From HdN1 sp964473645 (GTDB lineage: Bacteria; Pseudomonadota; Gammaproteobacteria; Pseudomonadales; Ketobacteraceae), in assembly GCA_964473645.1 (NCBI GenBank), contig CAYYPW010000015.1:1-64000 (forward strand): DNA of 64,000 nucleotides, given 5' to 3'. The number at the start of each line of letters is the position of its first letter. Positions within the stretch are counted from its first letter, which is position 1. The position numbers and the translations under genes are program-made. Below, piece by piece: positions 17,798-27,003 of this stretch. The notes beneath the pieces are model-generated. The model saw only the letters and a list, made by a program, of their open reading frames with translations, ran no database searches and was not told the DNA's origin.

Positions 17798-18604
17798 CTA
17801 CCCAGCAAACTCCGCCTGCGGCATCACCGTCTGCATGACATACCCCACTTCACCCTGTTCATCAAACAAACGACACTGCGTCGATCCCACCCCATTGGCA
17901 TGCACTATTGCACCCCCTGCCAAACCCACCCACTCCCCATCCGGATAGCGATGCAGCTGCAACGTTATATCGGCATTGATCATTCCCACATTACCACCGA
18001 GATTTAACTGACCCACCCCGTTACAAAAATCCGAAATCACCCCCACCCGCGTCAACGCACTTATCGGCTCACCCGCCACAATACCGAACGGCACCGTCAT
18101 CCACCAACGCCCACTCCCCTGCTCCAACGGCGGTGTAATCGGCTTGATCTGCATATGGGAATGCAACCCCGGAGGAATCACAATATCCTTGCTATCGAAC
18201 ACACAAGAAAAATCCGTCGTCGGAATATAAGCAGGCGCTGGCAACAAACGCTCAGGTTGAGGGGCGTAGTCTGGCAGCACAACAGACATCGGTTTCACCC
18301 AGGTGCCAGACGCCCGCGCCACCAGTTTATCGTTGTGCCACAATTCAGCCGTATGCAAAGACAAACGCCCGCCATCGCGCACAGCATAAACCCGGGTTTC
18401 CAGTGGCAAACGCGGCACCGGTCGCAAAAGATCGATCACCACCCGACACAATTGTTTGCCCGCGGGCGCATGGTGTTCCAATAGATACATCAGCAGGCCG
18501 GCAGGCGCACCACCGTGCAACATGTCGGGATTCCAGGGGCTGGCGGCCATGGGGGTGGGTGTGAATTGCGTGCCCTCACGGGTAAAAAGCGCGCCACTAT
18601 GCAT
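17798..18604 (-). CDS. Acyl-CoA thioesterase family protein (double hotdog)
   Basis: 268 residues from the ATG at 18604, with GGAG 9 bases upstream; an in-frame TTG five codons earlier is a weaker choice. The first half holds WNPDMLHGGAPAGLLMYLLE and a later RVVIDLLRPVPRLPLE. The second half holds RVGVISDFCNGVGQLNL and INADITLQLHRYPDGEWVGL. This is the TesB-like or 4HBT_3 double-hotdog pattern, with the Asp in the second-half helix and the INADITL strand. Family members hydrolyse acyl-CoA thioesters in the cytoplasm. The substrate chain length cannot be read from the sequence. It is monocistronic by layout. Confidence 0.85.
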   Translation of the reverse strand: MHSGALFTREGTQFTPTPMAASPWNPDMLHGGAPAGLLMYLLEHHAPAGKQLCRVVIDLLRPVPRLPLETRVYAVRDGGRLSLHTAELWHNDKLVARASGTWVKPMSVVLPDYAPQPERLLPAPAYIPTTDFSCVFDSKDIVIPPGLHSHMQIKPITPPLEQGSGRWWMTVPFGIVAGEPISALTRVGVISDFCNGVGQLNLGGNVGMINADITLQLHRYPDGEWVGLAGGAIVHANGVGSTQCRLFDEQGEVGYVMQTVMPQAEFAG

Positions 18605-18742
18605 GCGAGGAGACTCCAACCGGCAAATGCCACCATCTTAACCCCAGAATTTGGTCAAACAAGCGCCAAAATCGTCACTGTTCTGGATGTTTCGGTCAAA
18701 GCCAGTGGGCGACGCGCTCGCTCGATGGCGTCTAATCTGCCT

Positions 18743-20647
18743 TCAAGTGCCTTTCAATCGCAACGCCTGTGCGGGCGTCAGGTAGGGCGCAATCGCCTGA
18801 TCTGCAGGGGCGGGGCGACCAAAAAAATAACCTTGCGCGCTGTCGCACCCCTGATCGCGCAAAAATTCCAGCTGACTCAACTCTTCCACGCCTTCTGCCA
18901 CGATACGTAACGACAAGTTGTGGCCCAGTGTAATGATGGATGACACAATGGCCCGATCTTGCTGCGAATTCATCACATCGCGGGTAAACGAGCGATCGAT
19001 TTTCATAACGCTGATAGGCAGTGTCTTCAGATAATTCAAAGAGGAATAGCCGGTGCCGAAATCATCCATGGCGACCATGATGCCATTGTCGAGAAAGCGT
19101 CGTAGTGTTGCCACCGCGCCCTGGATATTTTGCATGACCAGGCTCTCAGTGATCTCCAGCGCAAAATTCGACGGATCGACACCCACGGTATCCATGGTTT
19201 CAATCACGGTATGATAGACATTGTCATGCTGGAATTGCTTGGCAGACAGATTGACCGCCACATACAAATCCTCGAATCCCTGATCGCGCCATGCTTTGGA
19301 TTGCATGCACGCCGCGCGCATCACCCACTCAGACAGCGGAATGATCATGCCGGTGGCTTCGGCCACGGGGATAAAAATATCAGGGCCAACAAACCCCATA
19401 TCTTCGGTCTGCCAACGCAACAGGGCTTCAAAACCAAGTAATTTGCCCGTGCCTAACGCCGTTATCGGCTGGTAATACAACTGGAATTCTTCGTTTTTTA
19501 CTGCGTGACGCAGGCGCGTTTCCAGCGATAATCGATGCTTGGCCAGACGTTCGAGGGCCGGTGTAAAAAAATGAAAATGATTGCGCCCGCTGTCTTTGGC
19601 TTTATACATCGCAATGTCGGCGTTACGGATCAGAATATCGGCCGTTTCACCATCATCGGGATAAAGTGCTATGCCGATGCTCGAGGTAATGTGAAATTCA
19701 TGCTCGCCGATATGGTAAGGCGAACGAAACACCTCCATCATGCGCTCGGCCAGACGTACGACATTGGCGTGACCTTCTACGTCTTCGAGTAGCAGGGCAA
19801 ACTCATCCCCACCGAAACGGGCAATGGTGTCATCATCGCGCAACACACCGCTTAAACGACCCGCCACCGCACGCAGCAGCTCATCGCCAACGGCATGGCC
19901 GAGACTGTCATTGATTGTCTTGAAACCATCGAGATCGAGATATAACACCGCCAACTTACCGCCCAACCGTTGCAATTTGGTAATGCCATGGCCAAGACGG
20001 TCATTAAACAGATTACGATTGGGCATGCCAGTCAGGGCATCATGATGAGCTTGATGGCGGATTTTTTCTTCTTGCTTGCGCCGGTCGGTGACGTCCCGAA
20101 AACTCCATACCACCCCTACCACGGGGTGATGATGAGCAAACGCTTCTATTGCACGGCCATCGCGTAGTGGATACTCCTGGCCCACGGTAACGCCCACAAT
20201 GACTGCCCGCGCGCGCTGAGCGACCAGCGTGGTCGGTTCCCAGAGTTGGTGTTGAATGAGTCGAAACACCGCATCCACATCAGCGTTGTCCAGCTGAACG
20301 GGTTTTAACCCCCAAAGGACCAGAAAATTCGGGTTGTAAAACGTATGCTCGGCATCCCGCCCTATCACCCACAGCGCTTCCTGGGTAGATTCGAGGGTTG
20401 CGCGCAACACCGCAACGGTGTCTGTCAGGGTCTCCTGGGATTTCTCCAGCTTCTCAACACGGGCCTCAAGCCCTAATGCCTTTTGCCGTAGTTCAGACGT
20501 TTGCTCGGCATGGTTGAGTTCCATTTGCCGGCGATCGGTATCGACGTGGTGATAGGTTCGATCGATGGAGGCAAAGAGTTCGCGCATCCCCTCTGGAATA
20601 GATTGGCCCCAAAGTCTTTGCAACTGCGAATCGAGCAAACGATGCAT
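18743..20647 (-). CDS. PAS-GGDEF-EAL c-di-GMP protein
   Basis: 634 residues from the ATG at 20647 (AGG 9 bases upstream; the GTG two codons earlier sits too close to it). The N-terminal half has a coiled coil (about 45-80) and a PAS domain. The GGDEF domain carries RFGGDEF (residues 279-283), and the EAL domain carries FEALLRW (Glu407), AVNLSAKQ, EITESLV, DDFGTGYSSL, KIDRSF and AEGVE. Both active sites therefore look complete, so either diguanylate cyclase or phosphodiesterase activity is possible. There is no TM segment, so it is cytoplasmic. Bifunctional proteins of this build often act mainly as phosphodiesterases, but the sequence cannot decide this. Confidence 0.93.
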   Translation of the reverse strand: MHRLLDSQLQRLWGQSIPEGMRELFASIDRTYHHVDTDRRQMELNHAEQTSELRQKALGLEARVEKLEKSQETLTDTVAVLRATLESTQEALWVIGRDAEHTFYNPNFLVLWGLKPVQLDNADVDAVFRLIQHQLWEPTTLVAQRARAVIVGVTVGQEYPLRDGRAIEAFAHHHPVVGVVWSFRDVTDRRKQEEKIRHQAHHDALTGMPNRNLFNDRLGHGITKLQRLGGKLAVLYLDLDGFKTINDSLGHAVGDELLRAVAGRLSGVLRDDDTIARFGGDEFALLLEDVEGHANVVRLAERMMEVFRSPYHIGEHEFHITSSIGIALYPDDGETADILIRNADIAMYKAKDSGRNHFHFFTPALERLAKHRLSLETRLRHAVKNEEFQLYYQPITALGTGKLLGFEALLRWQTEDMGFVGPDIFIPVAEATGMIIPLSEWVMRAACMQSKAWRDQGFEDLYVAVNLSAKQFQHDNVYHTVIETMDTVGVDPSNFALEITESLVMQNIQGAVATLRRFLDNGIMVAMDDFGTGYSSLNYLKTLPISVMKIDRSFTRDVMNSQQDRAIVSSIITLGHNLSLRIVAEGVEELSQLEFLRDQGCDSAQGYFFGRPAPADQAIAPYLTPAQALRLKGT

Positions 20648-20881
20648 AGGCACTAACCTGTTGATCGACGGATATTTTCATTTTCACACTCATGGGGCTG
20701 CCGCAACGGTGAGAGGGTACTGATCATGAGAGTTACGAAATCACACACTAAGCGTAGCTAATTCTGGACGAAAAGCATTTCCCCTACTTGGAATACTTGT
20801 TTGCCGTTTGCGCCAAAAACGTCTATTAAAGTAGGGATCACAGTCCGTTACGCCCGAATTTTTGCCAAATTAGGTTAGCCT

Positions 20882-22891
20882 ATGACCCTGTCCACCAGCT
20901 TGCTCTGCCGGTGGCGCTCTCCTCTTGCGTGGGCGCTGAAGCAGATGCTGCTTGTGTACAAATGGTTCGTACATGGACCGCTCTTGGAGGGGGGGCGCTT
21001 GCAGAGACCGCTCTCGCAAGTCCTGCTATTGCAAGGATTGGTCTCAGTGCTCCTGCTTGCATTGGCTCCCCCCACACTTGCCATAGAGCTACGCGGCGAC
21101 CACCAGAAAATTGATCTCGCCAGCGCCCTCTACTATATCGAAGACCCCAAGCAACGGCTGACGCTCTCCGATGTCAAAGCCCTGCCTGCTCAACACTGGC
21201 AACTCAATCAGAACCCGGTATTCAACGCCGGTTTCAGCACCTCGAATTTCTGGTTTCGCTTAGAGCTGGAAACCAGCGCCCTTCATGCCGATCATTGGCT
21301 GCTGGAAATCGCCAATCCACTGCTCGATCACATCGATATTTACTTTATGCGGGGCGATCAGATACTGGCCCCCGTTAGCCTGGGCGATTCACTACCGTTT
21401 TCAGCACGCCCCATTGATCACCGCAATTTTTTGCTGCGCATTCCCGATATAAAAGATGGGGAACGCCTTACGCTTCTCATTCGCAGTGACACCTCAGGTA
21501 CCATGCAACTGCCCATTCGCGCCTGGCAAAGCGATGCCTTTATCGAACACGAACAAATCTCATTGATGTGGCAATGCATTTTTTACGGCATCATGCTGGC
21601 GATGGCCGTGGTCAATTTTTTTGTCTTTATCGCCACGCAGATTCGCAGTTACCTCTATTACGTTGGCACCGTCATGTCATTGTTGCTCTTTCAAGCGACA
21701 TTGCATGGTTACGGATACCAAATCCTATGGCCAGAGAATCAGTGGTGGCAAGATAAATCTGTCGCCTTTTTCATTGCCTGCACCAGTACGTTCTCGATGT
21801 ATTTCGCCATCAGCTTTCTCAAGCTGAAGCAACAAAAGCCGCTGTATTATTACCCGTTTGCACTGTTTGCCTTTTTGAGTTCCTGTGGCTTGGTGTTCTC
21901 TTTGGTGTTGCCTTATGCATTGGCGTTACGATTCGCCGTCACGGCCATTGCCCTAGGCAGCCCACTCTGTATTTTGATAGGCGCACTATTGCTGCATCAT
22001 GGTTTTAAACCCGCCCGTTTTTACCTGCTGGCCTGGACCATGCTGATGGGCAGCAGCATTATCCTGATCGTCAGCAAAACTGGCTACTTGCCGGTATCAA
22101 CCCTCACGGAAAACATCCAGCAAATTGGTGCCACTTTGCAGGCCATTCTATTGGCGCTGGCGCTTGCCGATCAAATTCAGCAGATGCACCGGGAACAGCT
22201 CGCTGCGCAAGATGCGCAATTGCGCCATGAACGCGAGATCCGGGAATCACAGGAACGTGCCAATACGCAACTGGAACGACGCGTCGATGAACGTACCCGC
22301 GAATTGGCAGAGGTGATCCGCAAGCTGGCCGATGCCAACGAACGTTTGGCCAAGATGAGCATCGTCGATGAGCTGAGCAGTCTTAACAATCGCCGTTATT
22401 TCAATCAAAAATACGAGGCCGATTTCAAGGCCGCCTATCGCGAACAAATCCCGATTGCCGTGATCATGTTCGATATTGACTTCTTTAAACAAATCAACGA
22501 CCAATATGGCCATTTGGTCGGCGATCGCTGTATTGCCCATGTGGCGGGCATCATTCGCGACACGGTCACGCGCGCCTCTGACATCGTCGCGCGCTACGGC
22601 GGCGAAGAATTTGTGGTCGTGCTCTGCAATACCCACGCCGAAGGCGCCTGGCATGTGGGCGAAGAAATTCGTAAGCGGGTAGAAAGCACGCCCTTACTCT
22701 GGCGCGAAGAAAGCATATCGCTCACCATCAGTGGCGGTGTCGCCTCGATGATTCCACCGCATTACAGTGCGATGATGGTTTTGCTGGACAAGGCAGACAG
22801 CGCACTTTATGAAGCCAAGCAATCGGGGCGCAACCAACTGGTCATTGCCCCCAAAATGCTGACGATGGAAAAGGCTAAACAAAAGTTATAA
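20882..22891 (+). CDS. 7TMR-DISM diguanylate cyclase
   Basis: 669 residues. After a long N-terminus with a hydrophobic segment (about 43-66) comes a periplasmic beta-sandwich of the 7TMR-DISM extracellular type (NFWFRLELE, HWLLEIANPLLDHIDIY), then seven TM segments (about 225-420), a coiled coil (about 430-480) and a GGDEF domain with YGGEEF (residues 573-577). The active site is intact, and there is no EAL domain. It should make c-di-GMP in response to an extracytoplasmic carbohydrate-like or other ligand, as proposed for DISM receptors. The start is uncertain: an internal ATG at 20945 would give a more normal signal length. Upstream, CCCTACTT (20782-20789) and AAGTAGGG (20829-20836) form an inverted repeat. 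Confidence 0.92.
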   Translation: MTLSTSLLCRWRSPLAWALKQMLLVYKWFVHGPLLEGGRLQRPLSQVLLLQGLVSVLLLALAPPTLAIELRGDHQKIDLASALYYIEDPKQRLTLSDVKALPAQHWQLNQNPVFNAGFSTSNFWFRLELETSALHADHWLLEIANPLLDHIDIYFMRGDQILAPVSLGDSLPFSARPIDHRNFLLRIPDIKDGERLTLLIRSDTSGTMQLPIRAWQSDAFIEHEQISLMWQCIFYGIMLAMAVVNFFVFIATQIRSYLYYVGTVMSLLLFQATLHGYGYQILWPENQWWQDKSVAFFIACTSTFSMYFAISFLKLKQQKPLYYYPFALFAFLSSCGLVFSLVLPYALALRFAVTAIALGSPLCILIGALLLHHGFKPARFYLLAWTMLMGSSIILIVSKTGYLPVSTLTENIQQIGATLQAILLALALADQIQQMHREQLAAQDAQLRHEREIRESQERANTQLERRVDERTRELAEVIRKLADANERLAKMSIVDELSSLNNRRYFNQKYEADFKAAYREQIPIAVIMFDIDFFKQINDQYGHLVGDRCIAHVAGIIRDTVTRASDIVARYGGEEFVVVLCNTHAEGAWHVGEEIRKRVESTPLLWREESISLTISGGVASMIPPHYSAMMVLLDKADSALYEAKQSGRNQLVIAPKMLTMEKAKQKL

Positions 22892-22931
22892 CGCGCCTTC
22901 CCCCACCCCATCATGCTGCAAGTGCTTGCGT

Positions 22932-23759
22932 CTATGGCGCAGATTGATACGTCAGCGCTGAACTCATGCCAGGCGTTTCTTTTTTCACCTCATCGCGAGG
23001 ATACACCAAACGAGCAATGGTGCTCTTTCCCTGCTCGTTATTGAGATTGGTCATGCCTTCGAACCGAAGCAAATGACGATCCGCCACGTCGTAGGTTAAC
23101 AATACCGGCGCAACAAACAACCTGACCAAAGAAGAGTCCGGTTTCATTTCAAGTTGCAGGTGAGTTCGCCCCTCTACGCTTTGTAGCTGCTTGCGTTTGA
23201 TCGTGAAGGTAAAATAATCCTGTTCAATGGGGGCAACGAAATGAAACTGCAGCCGTTGGCCGGCCAGTAATATATCCCAATGCTGCAACACATATTCATT
23301 GAATCCACCATCAACGACGACGGGCGCAGGTACTTTAAGCTCTTTTTGTTTGAGTGGCTGATCCCCATTACGACGTGCAACCACTTTTATTCGATTCCCT
23401 GCGAGGGTGGCGCCCTCTTGGTAGCCATCGCGAAAATCATTGAGCACAAAATCAGGGGCCAAGCGATTTTTGCGAAAGTCGATGGTTTTTTCTGCCAACA
23501 AATGCTTGTTGGGCCCGTAGTAGCGTACTTTGGAGGCCAGCATTTTTCCCGACGCCCAGGTTTCCCGGTGCTCTTCGGAATACAGCAAGGTATTGGATTC
23601 GGGCGCATAGGCATAGGCTCGCCGCAACAGCGTAAATGAGCCATCCTCCGCCAGCACTGGCACACTGGTGAGCCACACGATAGCAGACAGCCCAGCCACC
23701 ACCATTTGACGCGACCAAGCGGCTATCGAACGACCACCCGCATAAACATCAACGCGCAT
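22932..23759 (-). CDS. Exported protein of unknown function
   Basis: 275 residues from the ATG at 23759. AAGGAGG lies 6 bases before it, and the start overlaps the end of the DUF2878 gene by 11 bases; more upstream in-frame starts lack such a site. A signal peptide (SAIVWLTSVPVLA-ED) precedes a mostly beta-strand domain that contains YSEEHRETWASGKMLASKVRYYGP, split here across strands 40-70, and HFVAPIEQDYFTF. It is probably periplasmic. I do not recognise the family. It is the last gene of a three-gene operon with a c-di-GMP sensor protein and a DUF2878 membrane protein. Confidence 0.8.
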   Translation of the reverse strand: MRVDVYAGGRSIAAWSRQMVVAGLSAIVWLTSVPVLAEDGSFTLLRRAYAYAPESNTLLYSEEHRETWASGKMLASKVRYYGPNKHLLAEKTIDFRKNRLAPDFVLNDFRDGYQEGATLAGNRIKVVARRNGDQPLKQKELKVPAPVVVDGGFNEYVLQHWDILLAGQRLQFHFVAPIEQDYFTFTIKRKQLQSVEGRTHLQLEMKPDSSLVRLFVAPVLLTYDVADRHLLRFEGMTNLNNEQGKSTIARLVYPRDEVKKETPGMSSALTYQSAP

Positions 23760-24285
23760 TAACGGCCTCCTTAAGTGTCGCATAAGCAAGCGCTGGCTGT
23801 TGGCTGAGCCACAAGAGCAAGGGCATCAGTACCGCCCAGGTCGCTGCATAAATCAAAAGGGTTAAGGTTTGCCCCAACGGAAAATCGACCGCACCCAGTT
23901 TATTGCCCGCCAGATAGGACAGAGGCCCGAACACAGCCCCCAGCACCACCGCTAGCCATCGCCTTGGCAATAACCACTGAAAACAAAGTGTCGGTGTGGT
24001 GGCAAAGCAGACCCACAGCGCGACCAAATTTAATGAAATGCCTACCGATACCTGTGAAAAATCAAGCAACCCCAACCAAGCGTACAGCAGATCTACACCA
24101 ATGCCCAAGCCAGCCAATACGCCCACCTGTCGCACATAACGATCACGCTGCAGCACCCACGGAAAATGACTGCACACGAATAACAGGGCGACGACCAGTG
24201 CCATCGGCCCCGGCAATAATAGACAGGCAAACCATAGCACCTGAAACCCAATGGCATTGAACAGTCGGATATCAATTCGCGTCAT
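23749..24285 (-). CDS. DUF2878 family membrane protein
   Basis: 178 residues with five or six hydrophobic segments covering nearly the whole chain. NAIGFQVLWFACLL at the N-terminus and GPLSYLAGNKLGAV near residue 130 match my memory of the DUF2878 family, whose function is unknown. The ATG lies 13 bases after the PAS-GGDEF-EAL gene, and its 3' end overlaps the next gene by 11 bases, so the three are probably one transcript. Confidence 0.82.
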   Translation of the reverse strand: MTRIDIRLFNAIGFQVLWFACLLLPGPMALVVALLFVCSHFPWVLQRDRYVRQVGVLAGLGIGVDLLYAWLGLLDFSQVSVGISLNLVALWVCFATTPTLCFQWLLPRRWLAVVLGAVFGPLSYLAGNKLGAVDFPLGQTLTLLIYAATWAVLMPLLLWLSQQPALAYATLKEAVNAR

Positions 24286-24298
24286 AAGCCATTACTTG

Positions 24299-26896
24299 TT
24301 AACCGTATTGAGAGAGATATTGCTCCAGAAATTTATGAATCTGCGCCATGCTGACATCCTTGCAGTAATAGTCACCCTGCAAGCAATCACACCAATATCG
24401 TTCCAGAAATTGCACATGCCGTGCAGTGGCAACACCTTCCGCCAACACCTTCAATTCCAGCTGGTGGGCTAGCGCCAGAATTGCCGCCGTCACCGCAGCA
24501 TCATTTTCATCGTGTAATACATCAGCCACAAACGACGAATCAATCTTGATCAAATCCACCGGAAAATGACGCAGCATCCGCAACGAAGAAGAACCGGTGC
24601 CAAAATGATCCAGTGCCAATTTCACTCCTTTTTGTTTGAGCTGACGTAAACGGCGAATGATACCCTCGGCGTCTTTACCCAATGCAGACTCAGGTACTTC
24701 GAGCAGCAGGTTTTTCATTTTGCCGCCAGTACGTTTTACGATTCTCTCCAATTGCTGAATAAATGTATCTACGTGGCGCAAATGGCGCGCACTGATATCA
24801 AAACTCAGTAACAAATCGGGCAATTGTTTTTCGATCAGCCCAGATGATTCTATCAGCGCACGCTCGATCGCCCATAAGACGACATCGACCACCAAGCCCG
24901 ATTCTTCGAGCACGGCCCAAAATTCAGTAGGTGGTGTGAGCGTGCCTTCTTCGCTTTCCCAGTAGATTTTGGCTTCCAGGCCCATGACGGCGCCATCGAC
25001 TGCATCGAACTGAGGCTGATACAGCAGACGAAATTCGCGGTGTTCGAAAGCGCGTCGCAACCGTATTTCTAGCTGAAGGCGCTTTTGCACGCGCTGATTG
25101 AGTTCAGCCGTAAAGAATTGAAAGTTATTTTTACCCTGCCCTTTGGCATGGTACATCGCAATGTCGGCGTTACGGGTCAAGTCGCCAATTTCACGCCCAT
25201 CATCAGGATAAAGCGCAATACCGATACTCGTGGTCACCACCACTTCGGCATCTTGTATGCTAACCGGGCGTGATAACGCATGAATAATATGCTCCGCCAC
25301 CACGGTAATATCGTGTGGATCTTTAATATCCCGCAAAATGACCGTGAATTCATCGCCTCCCAAACGCGCCACGGTATCCTTGGCTCTCACACATTGCTTC
25401 AAACGCTGTGCGACTGCTTTCAAGAGCAAGTCCCCGGCCTCATGCCCCATGGAATCGTTGATTGTCTTGAATCCATCAAGATCGAGAAAACACACGCCAA
25501 ACGCTACGTCATCGCGCTGCGTGCTATCGATAGCATGTTGCAATCGATCATAGAACAAACGTCGATTGGGCAAACCCGTCAGCTCGTCATAATACGCCAG
25601 ACGTTCAATGGTCTCGCGGGCAAAATGCAAATCAGTATGATCGATGGCGGTACTGACGAAGTGCGTTATGCGCCCGGCTTCATCGCGAATGGGTGAAACG
25701 TGTTGATAGGTCCAGATCAATTTGCCATCGCGGGTGCGATTCTGCCACTCACCCCGCCACTCCTGCCCGGCCAGCAGAATTTTGCGCATTTCGTCATAAC
25801 CGATCTGCTGCACTTCATGGCTGGCCATTTCTTCGGGTGTCAGGCCAATGACTTCGGTGGGCGAATAACCCATCATTTGTACAAATTGGGGGTTTACATA
25901 TTCGATGACGCCGGTGGAATCCGTGATGATGACTGCCGTCGCCGATGATTCCACCGCTTTGTACAACTGGCGGAGTTTGCTTTCGTTCTCGGCACGATTG
26001 GTTTCATCATCGATATGACGCAGGCCCAGCGTTATATCATTGCAAATATCCTTGAGCACCTCGATCATGCGATGGTCGAAATCGTTTTCAATGGCAGAGT
26101 AAAGGGCCAACACCGCAACGACCTGGCCTTTCAGCAGCACAGGCATGGCCACCATCGAAAAAAAGCCGCGCGCCAGCGCTTCGTCACGCCAAGGGGCGAA
26201 CGATTCGTCGCTGCGAATATTATTGATGATGCGCGGTTCACCTAATTTATTGGCCAGCGCAACCGGGCCTTTACTGCGCAGCTCATCGGTCAGTTCAATA
26301 CGGATGTTTCGCAAGTAACCCGCCACATGTCCTGCTGTCGCCACCGGGACGATATGGGTGTCATTCGAGATCCCCACCCAGGCCATGCGAAAACCACCCT
26401 GCAAAACGGCAGCCTCACAAATCGATTCGAACAGATCAGTGCGGGTTTCGCACGAGGAAAGCACCCGGTTCGTGACGCTCAACAACGAATACAACTGGTT
26501 GAGTCGTGCCATATTGCTGTCGGCCTGTTGGCGCGATTGCGGGTCGCGCAATACCAACAGCACCAGCACTTCTACGCCCTGATCCACCGCCGATGCGGTC
26601 ATTTCCAGGCGTTTGGGTTTGCCCGACTCGGTTTGCAGATCCACCAGCCGCATCATGCCCTTGCGACCTTGCACCACTTGCCGGTGTATCTGGCGCCACA
26701 GGTCGGTTTGTTTGGGGAGCAGTTGCTTCCAGGACAAGCCTTTGAGCGCCTGCTCGGTCAACCCGAGGATCTGGCACGCCTGCGGATTGCAGGCACGCAC
26801 GCCCTCACGCACAGGATCCAACAGGATCATGCCGTCGAACGCGGACTGAAAAACAGACTGGAAAAGGTCGCTCATGCTGACTGTATACGACTGCAT
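24299..26896 (-). CDS. PAS-GAF-PAS-GGDEF-degenerate EAL protein
   Basis: 865 residues: PAS (about 8-120), GAF (about 140-290), PAS with PAC (about 305-430), GGDEF (about 435-600) and EAL-like (about 610-860). The GGDEF motif RLGGDEF (residues 513-517) is intact. The EAL domain is degraded: EAKIYW replaces EALLRW, SFDISA replaces the VNLSA Asn, and LDHFGTG (Asp763-His764) replaces the DDFGTG metal pair. KIDSSF and AEGV remain. Phosphodiesterase activity is therefore doubtful, and the protein is probably a cyclase or a c-di-GMP-responsive regulator. The start at 26896 is not well fixed; the ATG at 26875 is an alternative. It heads an operon with two envelope proteins. Confidence 0.92.
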   Translation of the reverse strand: MQSYTVSMSDLFQSVFQSAFDGMILLDPVREGVRACNPQACQILGLTEQALKGLSWKQLLPKQTDLWRQIHRQVVQGRKGMMRLVDLQTESGKPKRLEMTASAVDQGVEVLVLLVLRDPQSRQQADSNMARLNQLYSLLSVTNRVLSSCETRTDLFESICEAAVLQGGFRMAWVGISNDTHIVPVATAGHVAGYLRNIRIELTDELRSKGPVALANKLGEPRIINNIRSDESFAPWRDEALARGFFSMVAMPVLLKGQVVAVLALYSAIENDFDHRMIEVLKDICNDITLGLRHIDDETNRAENESKLRQLYKAVESSATAVIITDSTGVIEYVNPQFVQMMGYSPTEVIGLTPEEMASHEVQQIGYDEMRKILLAGQEWRGEWQNRTRDGKLIWTYQHVSPIRDEAGRITHFVSTAIDHTDLHFARETIERLAYYDELTGLPNRRLFYDRLQHAIDSTQRDDVAFGVCFLDLDGFKTINDSMGHEAGDLLLKAVAQRLKQCVRAKDTVARLGGDEFTVILRDIKDPHDITVVAEHIIHALSRPVSIQDAEVVVTTSIGIALYPDDGREIGDLTRNADIAMYHAKGQGKNNFQFFTAELNQRVQKRLQLEIRLRRAFEHREFRLLYQPQFDAVDGAVMGLEAKIYWESEEGTLTPPTEFWAVLEESGLVVDVVLWAIERALIESSGLIEKQLPDLLLSFDISARHLRHVDTFIQQLERIVKRTGGKMKNLLLEVPESALGKDAEGIIRRLRQLKQKGVKLALDHFGTGSSSLRMLRHFPVDLIKIDSSFVADVLHDENDAAVTAAILALAHQLELKVLAEGVATARHVQFLERYWCDCLQGDYYCKDVSMAQIHKFLEQYLSQYG

Positions 26897-27003
26897 CCTG
26901 ATAGGGGACGGAAGCTTTGAGGTTTTTAACCTGTGGGCTTCGAATCTGTTAATTGTAGGAGACTACAGGCAAATGTCGCTCTGAAGCGGTCGCTCTCGTT
27001 GGG

